This document shows positions 37,163-46,698 of a stretch of DNA of 64,000 nt, one piece after another. The notes under the pieces are model-generated. The model saw only the letters and a list, made by a program, of their open reading frames with translations, had not been told where the DNA came from and made no database searches. The stretch spans positions 5,332,001 to 5,396,000 of the forward strand of contig NZ_CP109485.1 in the NCBI RefSeq assembly GCF_035918235.1, written 5' to 3'. The DNA comes from Streptomyces sp. NBC_01445 (GTDB lineage: Bacteria; Actinomycetota; Actinomycetes; Streptomycetales; Streptomycetaceae). Each line of letters begins with the position of its first letter. Position 1 is the stretch's first letter. Made by a program: the position numbers and the translations under genes.

Positions 37163-37399
37163 ATGGCGAAGCCGCCTGTGCGCAAGCCTAAGAAGAAGGT
37201 CTGCGCTTTCTGCAAGGACAAGGTCACGTACGTGGACTACAAGGACACGAACATGCTGCGGAAGTTCATTTCCGACCGCGGCAAGATCCGTGCCCGCCGC
37301 GTGACCGGCAACTGCACGCAGCACCAGCGTGACGTCGCCACGGCCGTGAAGAACAGCCGTGAGATGGCGCTGCTGCCCTACACGTCCACCGCGCGATAA
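37163..37399 (+). CDS. rpsR: 30S ribosomal protein S18 (zinc-binding form)
   Basis: 78 residues. C14-x2-C17 in VCAFCKDK and C51-x2-H54 in GNCTQHQRD could bind zinc, so it is the cysteine-containing (C+) S18. Streptomyces often carry a second C-minus S18 under Zur control elsewhere. Good AGGAG before the ATG. Confidence 0.96.
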   Translation: MAKPPVRKPKKKVCAFCKDKVTYVDYKDTNMLRKFISDRGKIRARRVTGNCTQHQRDVATAVKNSREMALLPYTSTAR

Positions 37400-37417
37400 G
37401 GAAAGGGTGACTGAAGA

Positions 37418-37864
37418 ATGAAGATCATCCTGACCCACGAGGTCTCTGGCCTCGGCACCGCCGGTGACGTCGTCGACGTCAAGGACGGGTACGCCCGCAA
37501 CTACCTGGTCCCGCGTGGTTTCGCGATCCGCTGGACCAAGGGTGGCGAGCAGGACGTGGCGCAGATCCGCCGCGCCCGCAAGATCCACGAGATCGCGACC
37601 ATCGAGCAGGCCAACGAGATCAAGGCCCGCCTCGAGGGTGTCAAGGTCCGCCTGGCCGTCCGCTCCGGCGACGCCGGTCGTCTCTTCGGTTCCGTCACCC
37701 CGGCCGACGTCGCTTCGGCGATCGAGGCTGCCGGTGGTCCGAAGATCGACAAGCGCCGCGTCGAGCTGGGCTCGCCGATCAAGACGCTGGGCGCCCACGA
37801 GACGTCCGTGCGTCTGCACCCCGAGGTTGCCGCCAAGGTCAGCGTCGAGGTCGTCTCCGCCTAA
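37418..37864 (+). CDS. rplI: 50S ribosomal protein L9
   Basis: 148 residues: N-domain [36 protein letters not shown] (split), long helix, and C-domain with [14 protein letters not shown]. Normal length. Last gene of the rpsF operon, before a strong terminator. Confidence 0.97.
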   Translation: MKIILTHEVSGLGTAGDVVDVKDGYARNYLVPRGFAIRWTKGGEQDVAQIRRARKIHEIATIEQANEIKARLEGVKVRLAVRSGDAGRLFGSVTPADVASAIEAAGGPKIDKRRVELGSPIKTLGAHETSVRLHPEVAAKVSVEVVSA

Positions 37865-37892
37865 GCACTGCGCTTGGCAGAGCTGAAGCAAA

Positions 37893-37926
37893 CGTTGGGC
37901 CGCACCCCTCGGGGTGCGGCCCAACG
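37893..37926 (+). terminator. Terminator after rplI
   Basis: Arms CGTTGGGCCGCACCCC / GGGGTGCGGCCCAACG with 2-nt loop, 29 bp past rplI and before a perfect parS. Confidence 0.9.
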
Positions 37927-37941
37927 CGTTTCACGGTCACC

Positions 37942-37955
37942 GTTTCACGTGAAAC
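37942..37955. other. parS: parS site (perfect)
   Basis: GTTTCACGTGAAAC in the gap between the converging rplI and MATE genes. Confidence 0.93.
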
Positions 37956-37959
37956 CGGG

Positions 37960-39297
37960 TCAGCGCGTGGCGCCCGTGACGATCCAACGGCCCGAGCGCG
38001 AGCGCAGCCACAGGGTCACCATCCGCACGGTCATCATCAAAGTCATCGCGCCCCACAGCGCGGTGAGCCCTCCGCCGAAGGCCGGCACCAGCAGGGCAAC
38101 CGGCGTGAAGACCGCCAGGGTCACGAGCATCGCCCAGGCGAGATACGGACCGTCTCCCGCTCCCATCAGGACCCCGTCGAGAACGAAGACGATGCCGCAG
38201 ATGGGCTGGGACAGCGCGACCATCAGGAGAGCGGGCAGTGCCACGTTCTGCACCACCTGATCATTCGTGAACAGTGGAATGAAGAGCGGTCGGGAGACGA
38301 TCACCAGGAGTCCGAGGACGACTCCCGCGGCGATGCCCCACTGCACCATGCGGCGGCAGGCATCCCGTGCGCCCTGGGCGTCGTCCGCTCCGAGGTAGCG
38401 CCCGATGATGGCTTGGCCCGCGATGGCGATGGCGTCGAGGGCGAAGGCCAGCAGGCTCCACAGGGAGATGATGATCTGGTGCGCGGCGATGTCCGCGTCG
38501 CCGAGCCGGGCCGCAACAGCGGTGGCGATCATGAGGATGGCGCGCAGCGAGAGGGTGCGGACGAGCAGCGGCACGCCTGCCTGGACGCAGGCTCGTATCC
38601 CGGCGGCGTCGGGACGCAGGGAAGCGCCGTGACGACGGGCCCCGCGTACGACGACGAAAAGGTAGACGGCGGCCATGGCGACCTGGGCGATGACGGTGCC
38701 CCAGGCGGATCCTGCGATGCCCAGGCCGGCGCCGTAGACGAGCCCCGCGTTGAGCGCGCCGTTGGCGACGAAGCCTCCGACCGCGACATAGAGCGGGGTC
38801 TTGGTGTCTTGGAGGCCACGCAGGACTCCTGTCGCGGCGAGGACGACGAGCATCGCGGGGATGCCGAGCGAGGAGATCCGCAGATAGGTGATCGCGTAGG
38901 GCGCCGCGGTGTGCGAGGCGCCGAAGAGCTCGACGAGCGCGGGAGCGGTGGGAAGGACAATGGCGATGACCGCGGCGCCGAGCAGGAGGGCGAGCCAGAT
39001 CCCGTCCATGCCCTGACGGATCGCGGACTGCAGATCTCCGGCGCCGACGCGGCGGGCCACCGCGGCCGTGGTCGCGTAGGCCAGAAAGACGAAGACGCTG
39101 ACGGCGGTCATCAGGAGCGACGAGGCGACAGCGAGGCCGGCCAGCTGGGAGGTGCCCAGATGGCCGACGATGGCGCTGTCGGCCATCACGAAAAGAGGCT
39201 CGGCGACGAGCGCGCCGAAGGCGGGGACGGCCAGCGCGACGATCTCGCGGTCATGCCGACGCCGGGCGGTCTTGGTCGCCGCGGGAGCCTGTGTCAT
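37960..39297 (-). CDS. MATE-family efflux transporter
   Basis: 445 residues from the ATG at 39297. Twelve hydrophobic helices; VAEPLFVMADSAIVGHLGTSQLAG is the MATE/DinF N-terminus and FALDAIAIAGQAIIGRYLG the second half repeat. DinF-type proteins export drugs or protect from oxidants; substrate unknown. Divergent from dnaB across a DnaA-box-rich gap. Confidence 0.92.
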   Translation of the reverse strand: MTQAPAATKTARRRHDREIVALAVPAFGALVAEPLFVMADSAIVGHLGTSQLAGLAVASSLLMTAVSVFVFLAYATTAAVARRVGAGDLQSAIRQGMDGIWLALLLGAAVIAIVLPTAPALVELFGASHTAAPYAITYLRISSLGIPAMLVVLAATGVLRGLQDTKTPLYVAVGGFVANGALNAGLVYGAGLGIAGSAWGTVIAQVAMAAVYLFVVVRGARRHGASLRPDAAGIRACVQAGVPLLVRTLSLRAILMIATAVAARLGDADIAAHQIIISLWSLLAFALDAIAIAGQAIIGRYLGADDAQGARDACRRMVQWGIAAGVVLGLLVIVSRPLFIPLFTNDQVVQNVALPALLMVALSQPICGIVFVLDGVLMGAGDGPYLAWAMLVTLAVFTPVALLVPAFGGGLTALWGAMTLMMTVRMVTLWLRSRSGRWIVTGATR

Positions 39298-39755
39298 GAG
39301 CACCAATGTAATCTTCCACAGGTAAGAGATGCAACCGCCTTTGAGTCCTTACTTCTGTGCCTCTCGGGCGTGGCGTCACGCACCGTTTACAGCGATCTTG
39401 GGCTGACCGGGAAAGTATTTTTCCTGCACAGCCGGTGGACGGGAACGTCGCAGGTCAGGCACGTTTCTGCACGTCTCTTGAGGGCTTGTTCACAGGGCTG
39501 TCCACCGTGTCGTGCACAGGTTTTGCGGAGTTCTCCACAGCGAGAGGCCCTTCATCCACACCGCCTGTGGATAACCAGATTGGCTGAAGGTGCCGAGGGG
39601 CCTACCGTGGTGCGGCGCCCGCCACGATTTCAGGCCTCGGAAACGTCATGAACCGACGCCTCAGAACCGGAGTCGGGTCCCCATATTTGTCAGTGTCGTG
39701 CCGTAAGAAAGAGGGCACGGCGAGGTCCGCCCGGCGGACTGGAGGAGGTGGCCCG
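39298..39755. promoter_or_regulatory. MATE-dnaB intergenic region with DnaA-box-like cluster
   Basis: 458 bp. Between 39308 and 39575 there are a perfect TGTGGATAA (39566-39574), TTGTTCACA (39486-39494) and partial boxes (TTCCACA, CTGTCCACC, GTGCACAGG, CTCCACAGC, ATCCACACC). The dnaB promoter should be in this stretch. Confidence 0.6.
39566..39574 (-). promoter_or_regulatory. Perfect DnaA box (TTATCCACA) upstream of dnaB
   Basis: TGTGGATAA on the plus strand is the complement of TTATCCACA, the general bacterial consensus. About 180 bp ahead of the dnaB GTG. Confidence 0.75.
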
Positions 39756-41231
<1,476 letters not shown>

Positions 41232-41343
41232 TCCCGTACGACCCGCTCCCGCACGACCGCAACCGCACGGCATGGACGTGCGACCTGGAGCTGTCGGCCT
41301 AAAAGCGGTCGACGCCTGGCGGCCGGCAGGGTGGACTTGGGGC

Positions 41344-42729
41344 ATGACGTCATCCCCTGAAGAGCTGCTGCCCACGACGCGCCGAGCCCTCTTGCGCCAC
41401 ATTGCCACCGCGCAGGCGGAAGGCCGTTCCCCTTCGCTGGTGGCCGCGGTCGTTCGCGACGGTGAGCTGGTGTGGAGCGGCGGGCGCACCTGTGTGGACG
41501 GGCATGCTCCGGACGAGCACGTGCAGTACCGGATCGGCTCGATCACCAAGACGTTCACAGCCGTGCTGGTGCTGAGGCTGCGGGACGAGGGAGTGCTCGA
41601 CCTCGGGGACCCGTTGGAGAAGCATCTGCCGGGCACCGGCGCCGGCCAGGTCACCATCGCCGAACTTCTGGCGCACACCAGTGGGTTGGCGGCCGAGACT
41701 CCTGGTCCTTGGTGGGAGCGTTCGTCGTCCTCGCTGCGTCCCGAGCTCGCCGATGTGCTGGGCGAGAAGCCGTTCAGGCATCCGGTCGGCAAACAGCATC
41801 ACTACTCCAACCCCGGCTACACGTTGCTGGGTTCGCTGGTCGAGGCGTTGCGCGGTGCTCCGTGGGAGGACGTCCTGCGTCGTGAGGTCCTGGAGCCGCT
41901 CGGTCTGGACCGGACGAGTGGGCAGCCGCAGGCCCCGCATGCCGGTGGCTGGGCCGTGCATCCCTGGGCCGATGTGATGATGCCGGAGCCCGCGGAGGAT
42001 CTGGGTCTGATGGCTCCTGCCGGGCAACTCTGGTCGACGGCAGCGGACTTGGGGCGGTTCGCCGTGTTCCTGATGGAGGGCGACGACCGGGTTCTGAGAT
42101 CGCAGTCCGTACGCGAGATGCGCACGCCCGCCGCGCCCACGCTGTCGGGGGACTGGGACTCCTCGTACGGCCTCGGTCTTCAGCTGGTACGGCGGGATGG
42201 CCGGGTGCTGGCCGGACACGGTGGTTCGCTGCCCGGGTTTGTGGCGGGTCTGTGGCTGAGCGAGGAGGACGGTCTGGCCGCGGTCACGCTCGCCAACTGC
42301 ACGTCGGGCGTGCCCGCATCGACGGTCAGCACGGACCTTCTCCGTATCGTCGCCGAGGCCGAGCCGCGCATCCCCGAGCCGTGGCGGCCCCTGCCGGACG
42401 TCGATGCAACGGTGCTGGAGCTCGCCGGGCCCTGGTACTGGGGTACGCAGAGCACGGTGCTGCGGCTGACGGCCGACGGGGGAGTCTCGCTCGGACCGCT
42501 GACGGGTGGGGCGCGGGACTCGCGATTCCGCCCGAACGGCGACGGCACCTGGACCGGGCTGGACGGCTACTACGCGGGGGAACTCTTGCGCGTCGAGCGC
42601 CGGACCGGCGGGTCGGTGAGCCATCTCGATCTCGGATCGTTCGTCTTCACGCGTGAGCCGTACGAGAAGGGGGCACCGGTTCCCGGCGGCGTGGACCCGG
42701 AGGGCTGGCGAGGGCTTCCCCGGTCCTAG
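41344..42729 (+). CDS. Serine hydrolase of the beta-lactamase/AmpC-DD-peptidase family
   Basis: 461 residues, MTSSPEELLPTTRRALL. SITK (S66-K69) is the nucleophile motif, HYSNPGY the second motif (Y-S-N), and GHGGSLPGF the HxG motif. About 110 residues after the catalytic domain form a lipocalin-like tail. No signal peptide, so it is likely cytosolic; esterase or D-peptidase activity are both possible. Confidence 0.88.
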   Translation: MTSSPEELLPTTRRALLRHIATAQAEGRSPSLVAAVVRDGELVWSGGRTCVDGHAPDEHVQYRIGSITKTFTAVLVLRLRDEGVLDLGDPLEKHLPGTGAGQVTIAELLAHTSGLAAETPGPWWERSSSSLRPELADVLGEKPFRHPVGKQHHYSNPGYTLLGSLVEALRGAPWEDVLRREVLEPLGLDRTSGQPQAPHAGGWAVHPWADVMMPEPAEDLGLMAPAGQLWSTAADLGRFAVFLMEGDDRVLRSQSVREMRTPAAPTLSGDWDSSYGLGLQLVRRDGRVLAGHGGSLPGFVAGLWLSEEDGLAAVTLANCTSGVPASTVSTDLLRIVAEAEPRIPEPWRPLPDVDATVLELAGPWYWGTQSTVLRLTADGGVSLGPLTGGARDSRFRPNGDGTWTGLDGYYAGELLRVERRTGGSVSHLDLGSFVFTREPYEKGAPVPGGVDPEGWRGLPRS

Positions 42730-42791
42730 CCGGTCTTGTTCCCAGTCAGGATCGCTCCCGTCCGGCCTGGTTCCTGGTCGGGATGCTGAAA

Positions 42792-42839
42792 GGGCCGGGT
42801 GGTCGTCTGTTTCACGTGAAACAGACGACCACCCGGCCC
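42792..42839. terminator. Perfect 48-bp palindrome with parS at its centre
   Basis: Arms of 24 bp (outer GGGCCGGGTGGTCGTCT and complement), core parS, between the convergent serine hydrolase and GNAT genes. Confidence 0.78.
42809..42822. other. parS: parS site (perfect)
   Basis: GTTTCACGTGAAAC at the centre of a 48-bp palindrome. Confidence 0.93.
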
Positions 42840-42849
42840 CTCGGTGTTG

Positions 42850-43302
42850 TCAGAGCTGGAGCTTGAAGCCCACATGTGAGGCTTCGAAACCCAGTCGCTC
42901 GTAGAAGCGATGGGCGTCGCTCCGGGTGGCGTCGGAGGTCAGCTGCACCAACTGGCAGTTCTGACGGCGGGATTCATCCACGGCCCACTCGATGAGCAAC
43001 GTGCCGAGCCCGCTGCCACGCTCGTCCGCGTGGATGCGGACGCCCTCGATGATCGAGCGCGTGGAGCCCTTCCGGGAGAGCCCGGGGATGACGGTGAGCT
43101 GAAGGGTGCCGACAGTGCGCCCCTCGCGCACGGCGACGGTCAGGTGCTGGTTGGGGTCCCCGGCGATGCGCGCGTGCGCCTCCAGGTATGGCGTGAGGTC
43201 GTCCGGGGACTCGCGGCGGGCGCCCAGGGGGTCGTCCGCCAGCATCTCCACGATGGCCGGGATGTCGGCGGCCACGGCAGGCCGTATCTCAAGATCTCCC
43301 AT
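42850..43302 (-). CDS. GNAT-family N-acetyltransferase
   Basis: 150 residues, MGDLEIRPAVAADIPAIVEML, with the acetyl-CoA loop HADERGSGLGTLLIEWAV and the late FYERLGFEASHVGF. Substrate unknown; similar proteins detoxify small amines. A 27-bp inverted repeat overlaps the start codon. Confidence 0.9.
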   Translation of the reverse strand: MGDLEIRPAVAADIPAIVEMLADDPLGARRESPDDLTPYLEAHARIAGDPNQHLTVAVREGRTVGTLQLTVIPGLSRKGSTRSIIEGVRIHADERGSGLGTLLIEWAVDESRRQNCQLVQLTSDATRSDAHRFYERLGFEASHVGFKLQL

Positions 43303-43325
43303 GGCCGCAGCCTACGCGGCCATGG
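43299..43325. repeat. Inverted repeat over the GNAT start codon
   Basis: CCATGGCCGC / GCGGCCATGG, 10-bp arms, 7-bp spacer; the left arm holds the start codon of the minus-strand GNAT gene, so its mRNA could fold over the start. Confidence 0.7.
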
Positions 43326-43383
43326 TGTCGTCAGTCCTTGACCGCCCGGCGCCGGGCGTCCCCCGGCCTTTCGAGGTGACGGC

Positions 43384-43842
43384 TCAGGCGGGGACGCGTA
43401 CGGCTTCCACCGCGCGGACCAGCGGGGCGAGTTCGGGGTTCCTGGCCGCCTCGTCGAGTGCCTCGCGCAGGGCGGTGTCATTGGTGGGCCGCGCATCGGC
43501 GAGCAGAGCCAGCCCCGTCTCGCTCACGTCCGTGTAGATGCCGCGACGGTCGGTGGGGCAGAGGTAGCGGGCGAGCAGACCGCGGTCCTCCAGACGCGTC
43601 ACCAGGCGCGTGGTGGCGCTCTGGCTGAGGACAACGGCGTCCGCGACCTGCTTCATCTGCAGGTGACCGCCTTCACCGTCGTGCTGGCGGCTGAGGACAT
43701 CGAGCAGCGAGTACTCCCGCACGCTCAGGTCGTGCTTGGCCTGCAGGGCGCGCTCGATGTGGGTCTCGATCTTCCCGTGGAGCAGGGAGAGGGCGCACCA
43801 GCCCTGGGCCAGGGCGATGAGTGCGGGGTCTGTGGCGGTCAT
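43384..43842 (-). CDS. MarR-family transcriptional regulator
   Basis: 152 residues from the ATG at 43842 with GGAGGAAC upstream. Winged-helix parts: LSVREYSLLDVLSRQ, HLQMKQVADAVVLSQSATTRLVTRLEDRGLL, and the D-R-R wing PTDRRGIYTDV. It is divergent from an MFS exporter gene with direct repeats in the 141-bp gap, the classic layout for a drug-responsive repressor and its target. Confidence 0.92.
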   Translation of the reverse strand: MTATDPALIALAQGWCALSLLHGKIETHIERALQAKHDLSVREYSLLDVLSRQHDGEGGHLQMKQVADAVVLSQSATTRLVTRLEDRGLLARYLCPTDRRGIYTDVSETGLALLADARPTNDTALREALDEAARNPELAPLVRAVEAVRVPA

Positions 43843-43907
43843 GGCTCTAGTTCCTCCGTCCCGAAGCGGCTGAACCCAGGATAGTCCACACGTGAAATTG
43901 TCGGCGC

Positions 43908-43939
43908 TTGCAAGTAATGCGCGTCTGCAAGTATTGTGA
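43908..43939. promoter_or_regulatory. MarR operator candidates (direct repeats)
   Basis: TGCAAGTAATGCG and TGCAAGTATTGTG are direct repeats 17 bp apart (43909 and 43926) in the MarR-MFS gap; GTATTGT may also overlap the exporter -10. Confidence 0.55.
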
Positions 43940-43983
43940 ACGCACGCAAAGCGCATCTGCAACAGTCTGGGAAGGTGAACCCT

Positions 43984-45198
43984 ATGCCTCTCGCGCTTCT
44001 GGCTCTCGCGATCGGGGCCTTCGGGATCGGAACCACGGAATTCGTGATCATGGGGCTGCTCCCCGAGGTCGCGGGTGACTTCGGCGTCTCCATCCCCACG
44101 GCCGGATTTCTGGTCACCGGCTACGCCCTCGGCGTCATGTTCGGTGCCCCCCTCATGACGATTCTGGGCACCCGCATCTCGCGCAAGCGGATGCTGCTGC
44201 TCTTGATGGGCCTGTTCATCCTGGGCAACGTGCTCTCCGCGGTGGCGCCTGTCTTCCTCGTCATGGTGATCGGCCGCGTGGTCGCCTCACTCGCGCACGG
44301 CGCCTTCTTCGGAATCGGCGCAGTTGTCGCGGCCGAGCTGGTCGCCCCCGAGAAGAAGGCCGGAGCCATCGCCATGATGTTCACCGGCCTGACCGTCGCC
44401 AACGTCGTCGGCGTGCCCCTGGGCACGCTCATCGGCCAGAGCGTCGGCTGGCGCGTCACCTTCGTGGCCGTTGCGGCGCTCGGAGTCGTCGGACTGCTCG
44501 GCATCGCCAAGCTCGTCCCCGACATGCCCAAGGCCGAAGGCGTCCACCTGCGGCACGAACTCGCCGCCTTCAAGAACGTCCAGGTCCTGCTGGCGATGGC
44601 CATGACCGTGCTCGGGTTCGGAGGAGTCTTCGCCGCCATCACTTACATCGCACCGATGATGACGAACGTCGCCGGTTACGCCGACACGTCGGTGACCTGG
44701 CTCCTCGTCCTGTTCGGCCTCGGCATGGTCGCCGGCAACCTGATCGGCGGCAAGTTCGCCGACCGCAAGCTCATGCCGATGCTGTACGTCGCACTGAGCG
44801 GGTTGGCCGTCGTGCTGGCTCTGTTCACGCTGACCGCCCACAACAAGGTCCTGGCGGCGATCTCGATCGCGCTGATCGGCGCTCTCGGTTTCGCCACGGT
44901 GCCGCCGCTGCAGAAGCGGGTCCTCGACCAGGCCCACGGCGCCCCCACGCTGGCCTCCGCGGTCAACATCGGCGCCTTCAACCTCGGCAACGCTCTCTCG
45001 GCCTGGCTCGGCGGCATCGTCATCGCGGCCGGCCTCGGCTACACGGCCCCCAACTGGGTCGGCGCTGTCCTCGCCGCCGCCGCACTCGTCCTGGCCGTTG
45101 TGTCCTCCGGCCTTGAGCGCCAGTCCAAGGCCTCGAACCCGGTCGTCGCAAACGCGACTCCCGAAGGCGCCCGGCAGGCGGAACCCGCTCATAGCTGA
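43984..45198 (+). CDS. MFS drug efflux transporter (AraJ/Cml-like)
   Basis: 404 residues, MPLALLALAIGAFGIGTTEFVIMGLLPEVA (split), a start shared by chloramphenicol and sugar efflux permeases. Twelve helices; motif GAPLMTILGTRISRKRMLLLLM. Paired with the divergent MarR gene, so likely induced by its substrate, which is unknown. Confidence 0.92.
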   Translation: MPLALLALAIGAFGIGTTEFVIMGLLPEVAGDFGVSIPTAGFLVTGYALGVMFGAPLMTILGTRISRKRMLLLLMGLFILGNVLSAVAPVFLVMVIGRVVASLAHGAFFGIGAVVAAELVAPEKKAGAIAMMFTGLTVANVVGVPLGTLIGQSVGWRVTFVAVAALGVVGLLGIAKLVPDMPKAEGVHLRHELAAFKNVQVLLAMAMTVLGFGGVFAAITYIAPMMTNVAGYADTSVTWLLVLFGLGMVAGNLIGGKFADRKLMPMLYVALSGLAVVLALFTLTAHNKVLAAISIALIGALGFATVPPLQKRVLDQAHGAPTLASAVNIGAFNLGNALSAWLGGIVIAAGLGYTAPNWVGAVLAAAALVLAVVSSGLERQSKASNPVVANATPEGARQAEPAHS

Positions 45199-45291
45199 GC
45201 GGCCCTCAGACCCTCATTTCACCCCCACCCCAGGGGCCAGCGTCGTCCCCGCACCCGTTCCACCGCACATCCCCGCAAGGAGAAACCCTTC

Positions 45292-45714
45292 ATGAGCACC
45301 ACCACGGCTGTCGCACCGCTGACCATCCAGGACGCGGAGATCCTCGTGACCGCCGCCCGTCGTGCGGCCGAGTCCGCCGGAGTGAACGTCAGCGTCACCG
45401 TCCTCGACGCCGGCGGACACCTGCTCGCCTTCCGGCGCGACGACCGGGCCGTGCTGATCTCAGGCGAGACCAGCACCCGCAAGGCGTACACCGCCCTCCA
45501 GCTGAACGCGCCGACCGCGGACCTCGTCGAGCTGGTCAAGCCGGACGGTCCGTTCCACAGCCTGCCCACCGCTTTGGACCGGCCGTTGCTCTTCATCGCG
45601 GGCGGCATCCCCGTCCACCGCGACAGTCACCTCATCGGCGCGGTCGGTGTCGGCGGCGGCGCACCGGAGCAGGACCACGGGTTCGCCACGGCAGCCGTGG
45701 CAGAGCTCGTCTGA
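45292..45714 (+). CDS. GlcG/HbpS-family (DUF336) heme-binding-like protein
   Basis: 140 residues, MSTTTAVAPLTIQDAEILV, with VTVLDAGGHLLAFRRDDRA, STRKAYTALQL and GGIPVHRDSHLIGAVGVGGG. This is the HbpS/GlcG fold; HbpS in Streptomyces binds haem and iron and signals redox stress, but it has a signal peptide, absent here. Good AAGGAG before the ATG. Follows the MFS gene in the same direction. Confidence 0.88.
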   Translation: MSTTTAVAPLTIQDAEILVTAARRAAESAGVNVSVTVLDAGGHLLAFRRDDRAVLISGETSTRKAYTALQLNAPTADLVELVKPDGPFHSLPTALDRPLLFIAGGIPVHRDSHLIGAVGVGGGAPEQDHGFATAAVAELV

Positions 45715-45754
45715 TGCTCAACGAGGCCTGAGCGCGACGCGCCTCCCCACACAG

Positions 45755-45802
45755 AAGTCCGCCCCTGGATGCCGTGATCCCACGGTGTTCAGGGGTGGAC
45801 TT
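45755..45802. terminator. Hairpin between convergent genes
   Basis: AAGTCCGCCCCTG and CAGGGGTGGACTT arms (one G-U) between the GlcG-like and GNAT genes. Confidence 0.65.
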
Positions 45803-45826
45803 CACCGCATGCGCTGCCCGGTCAGG

Positions 45827-46693
45827 TCAGCCCGCGGCGACCGTCAGGGGCGCGAAACGGCGCGTCCAGTCGCCGGGGAGGTCGGGGGCGCCGTAGGTCA
45901 TCACGGCGTTGAAGGCCTGGGACTCCACCCCCCGTTCCTTGATCCACGCCAGCAGTTCCTCATGGCGCACGTCGATGTCGGTACGCAGGGGGCGATCCGT
46001 ACCGGCGGCGAGCGAGGTGACGAGAGCCTTCGCCGTCTCGGTGTCGCGGGCGATCAGCGGGCCGATGACATGGGTGTCCATGTTGGGCCAGGCGGCCGCG
46101 AAGCCGATGAGTTCGCCTCCGTCCTCGGCCACGCACAACTGGTCTGCGAAAGCCGGGAGTCGGGTCAGGACGTGGGTGCGGTCGAGGCCGAAGACCTCTG
46201 CGTCCAGGTGGAGCATGGCCGAGAGATCCTCAGCGGTCGCGGCGCGCGTGGCCACGGACGGCGTCGGTCCACCGGGGGTGAAGTGTCCCCGCACCATCTC
46301 CGCACGCCCGGTGACCTTGAAGCCCAGCCCTTCGTAGAGCGGGCGGCCGTACGGGGTCGCGTGCAGGGTGAGCGGTGTGGGGTCCGCCTGCTCGGCGACG
46401 TACTGCATGAGGCGGCGGCCGATGCCGCGGCGAGCGTGGCGTTCGGCGACGAGCACCATGCCGATGGCGCACAGCGCGGGCCGGCTCGGCGGGCCGTAGT
46501 CGGTCACCACGCAGGCGCTCACCAGGCCCCCGTCGGGGTCGTCGATGCCGTAGCCGGTGCCGGCCGCGAGCAGTAGGCCCCACTTGTGTTCCTCGCGGGG
46601 CCAGCCGCGGTCCTCGGAGAGATCGGCGCACGCCGTGAGGTCGCGCGGGGTGAGCCGGCGGATGGGCAGATCGGAGAGGAGAGGTGTCGACAC
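45827..46693 (-). CDS. GNAT acetyltransferase with second C-terminal GNAT-like domain
   Basis: 288 residues from the GTG at 46693, 5 bp after the upstream DUF2269 stop. N-terminal GNAT: AERHARRGIGRRLMQYV acetyl-CoA loop and PYGRPLYEGLGFKVTG; the second half resembles the YitH/HolE C-terminal domain. No strong ribosome site; translation is probably coupled to the upstream gene. Substrate unknown. Confidence 0.85.
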   Translation of the reverse strand: MSTPLLSDLPIRRLTPRDLTACADLSEDRGWPREEHKWGLLLAAGTGYGIDDPDGGLVSACVVTDYGPPSRPALCAIGMVLVAERHARRGIGRRLMQYVAEQADPTPLTLHATPYGRPLYEGLGFKVTGRAEMVRGHFTPGGPTPSVATRAATAEDLSAMLHLDAEVFGLDRTHVLTRLPAFADQLCVAEDGGELIGFAAAWPNMDTHVIGPLIARDTETAKALVTSLAAGTDRPLRTDIDVRHEELLAWIKERGVESQAFNAVMTYGAPDLPGDWTRRFAPLTVAAG

Positions 46694-46698
46694 GCAGG

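Noticed and set aside
37929..37941. CGTTTCACGGTCAC next to the parS at 37942
   Set aside because: Only a half-site matches parS; too many mismatches to call.
39298..39755. DnaA-box cluster as a second origin
   Set aside because: Too few perfect boxes and no clear two-cluster layout; a regulatory or titration site is simpler.
43884..43899. CACACGTGAAATTG near the MarR gene as a possible parS
   Set aside because: Right arm is not a match (GAAATT) and the left arm is missing.
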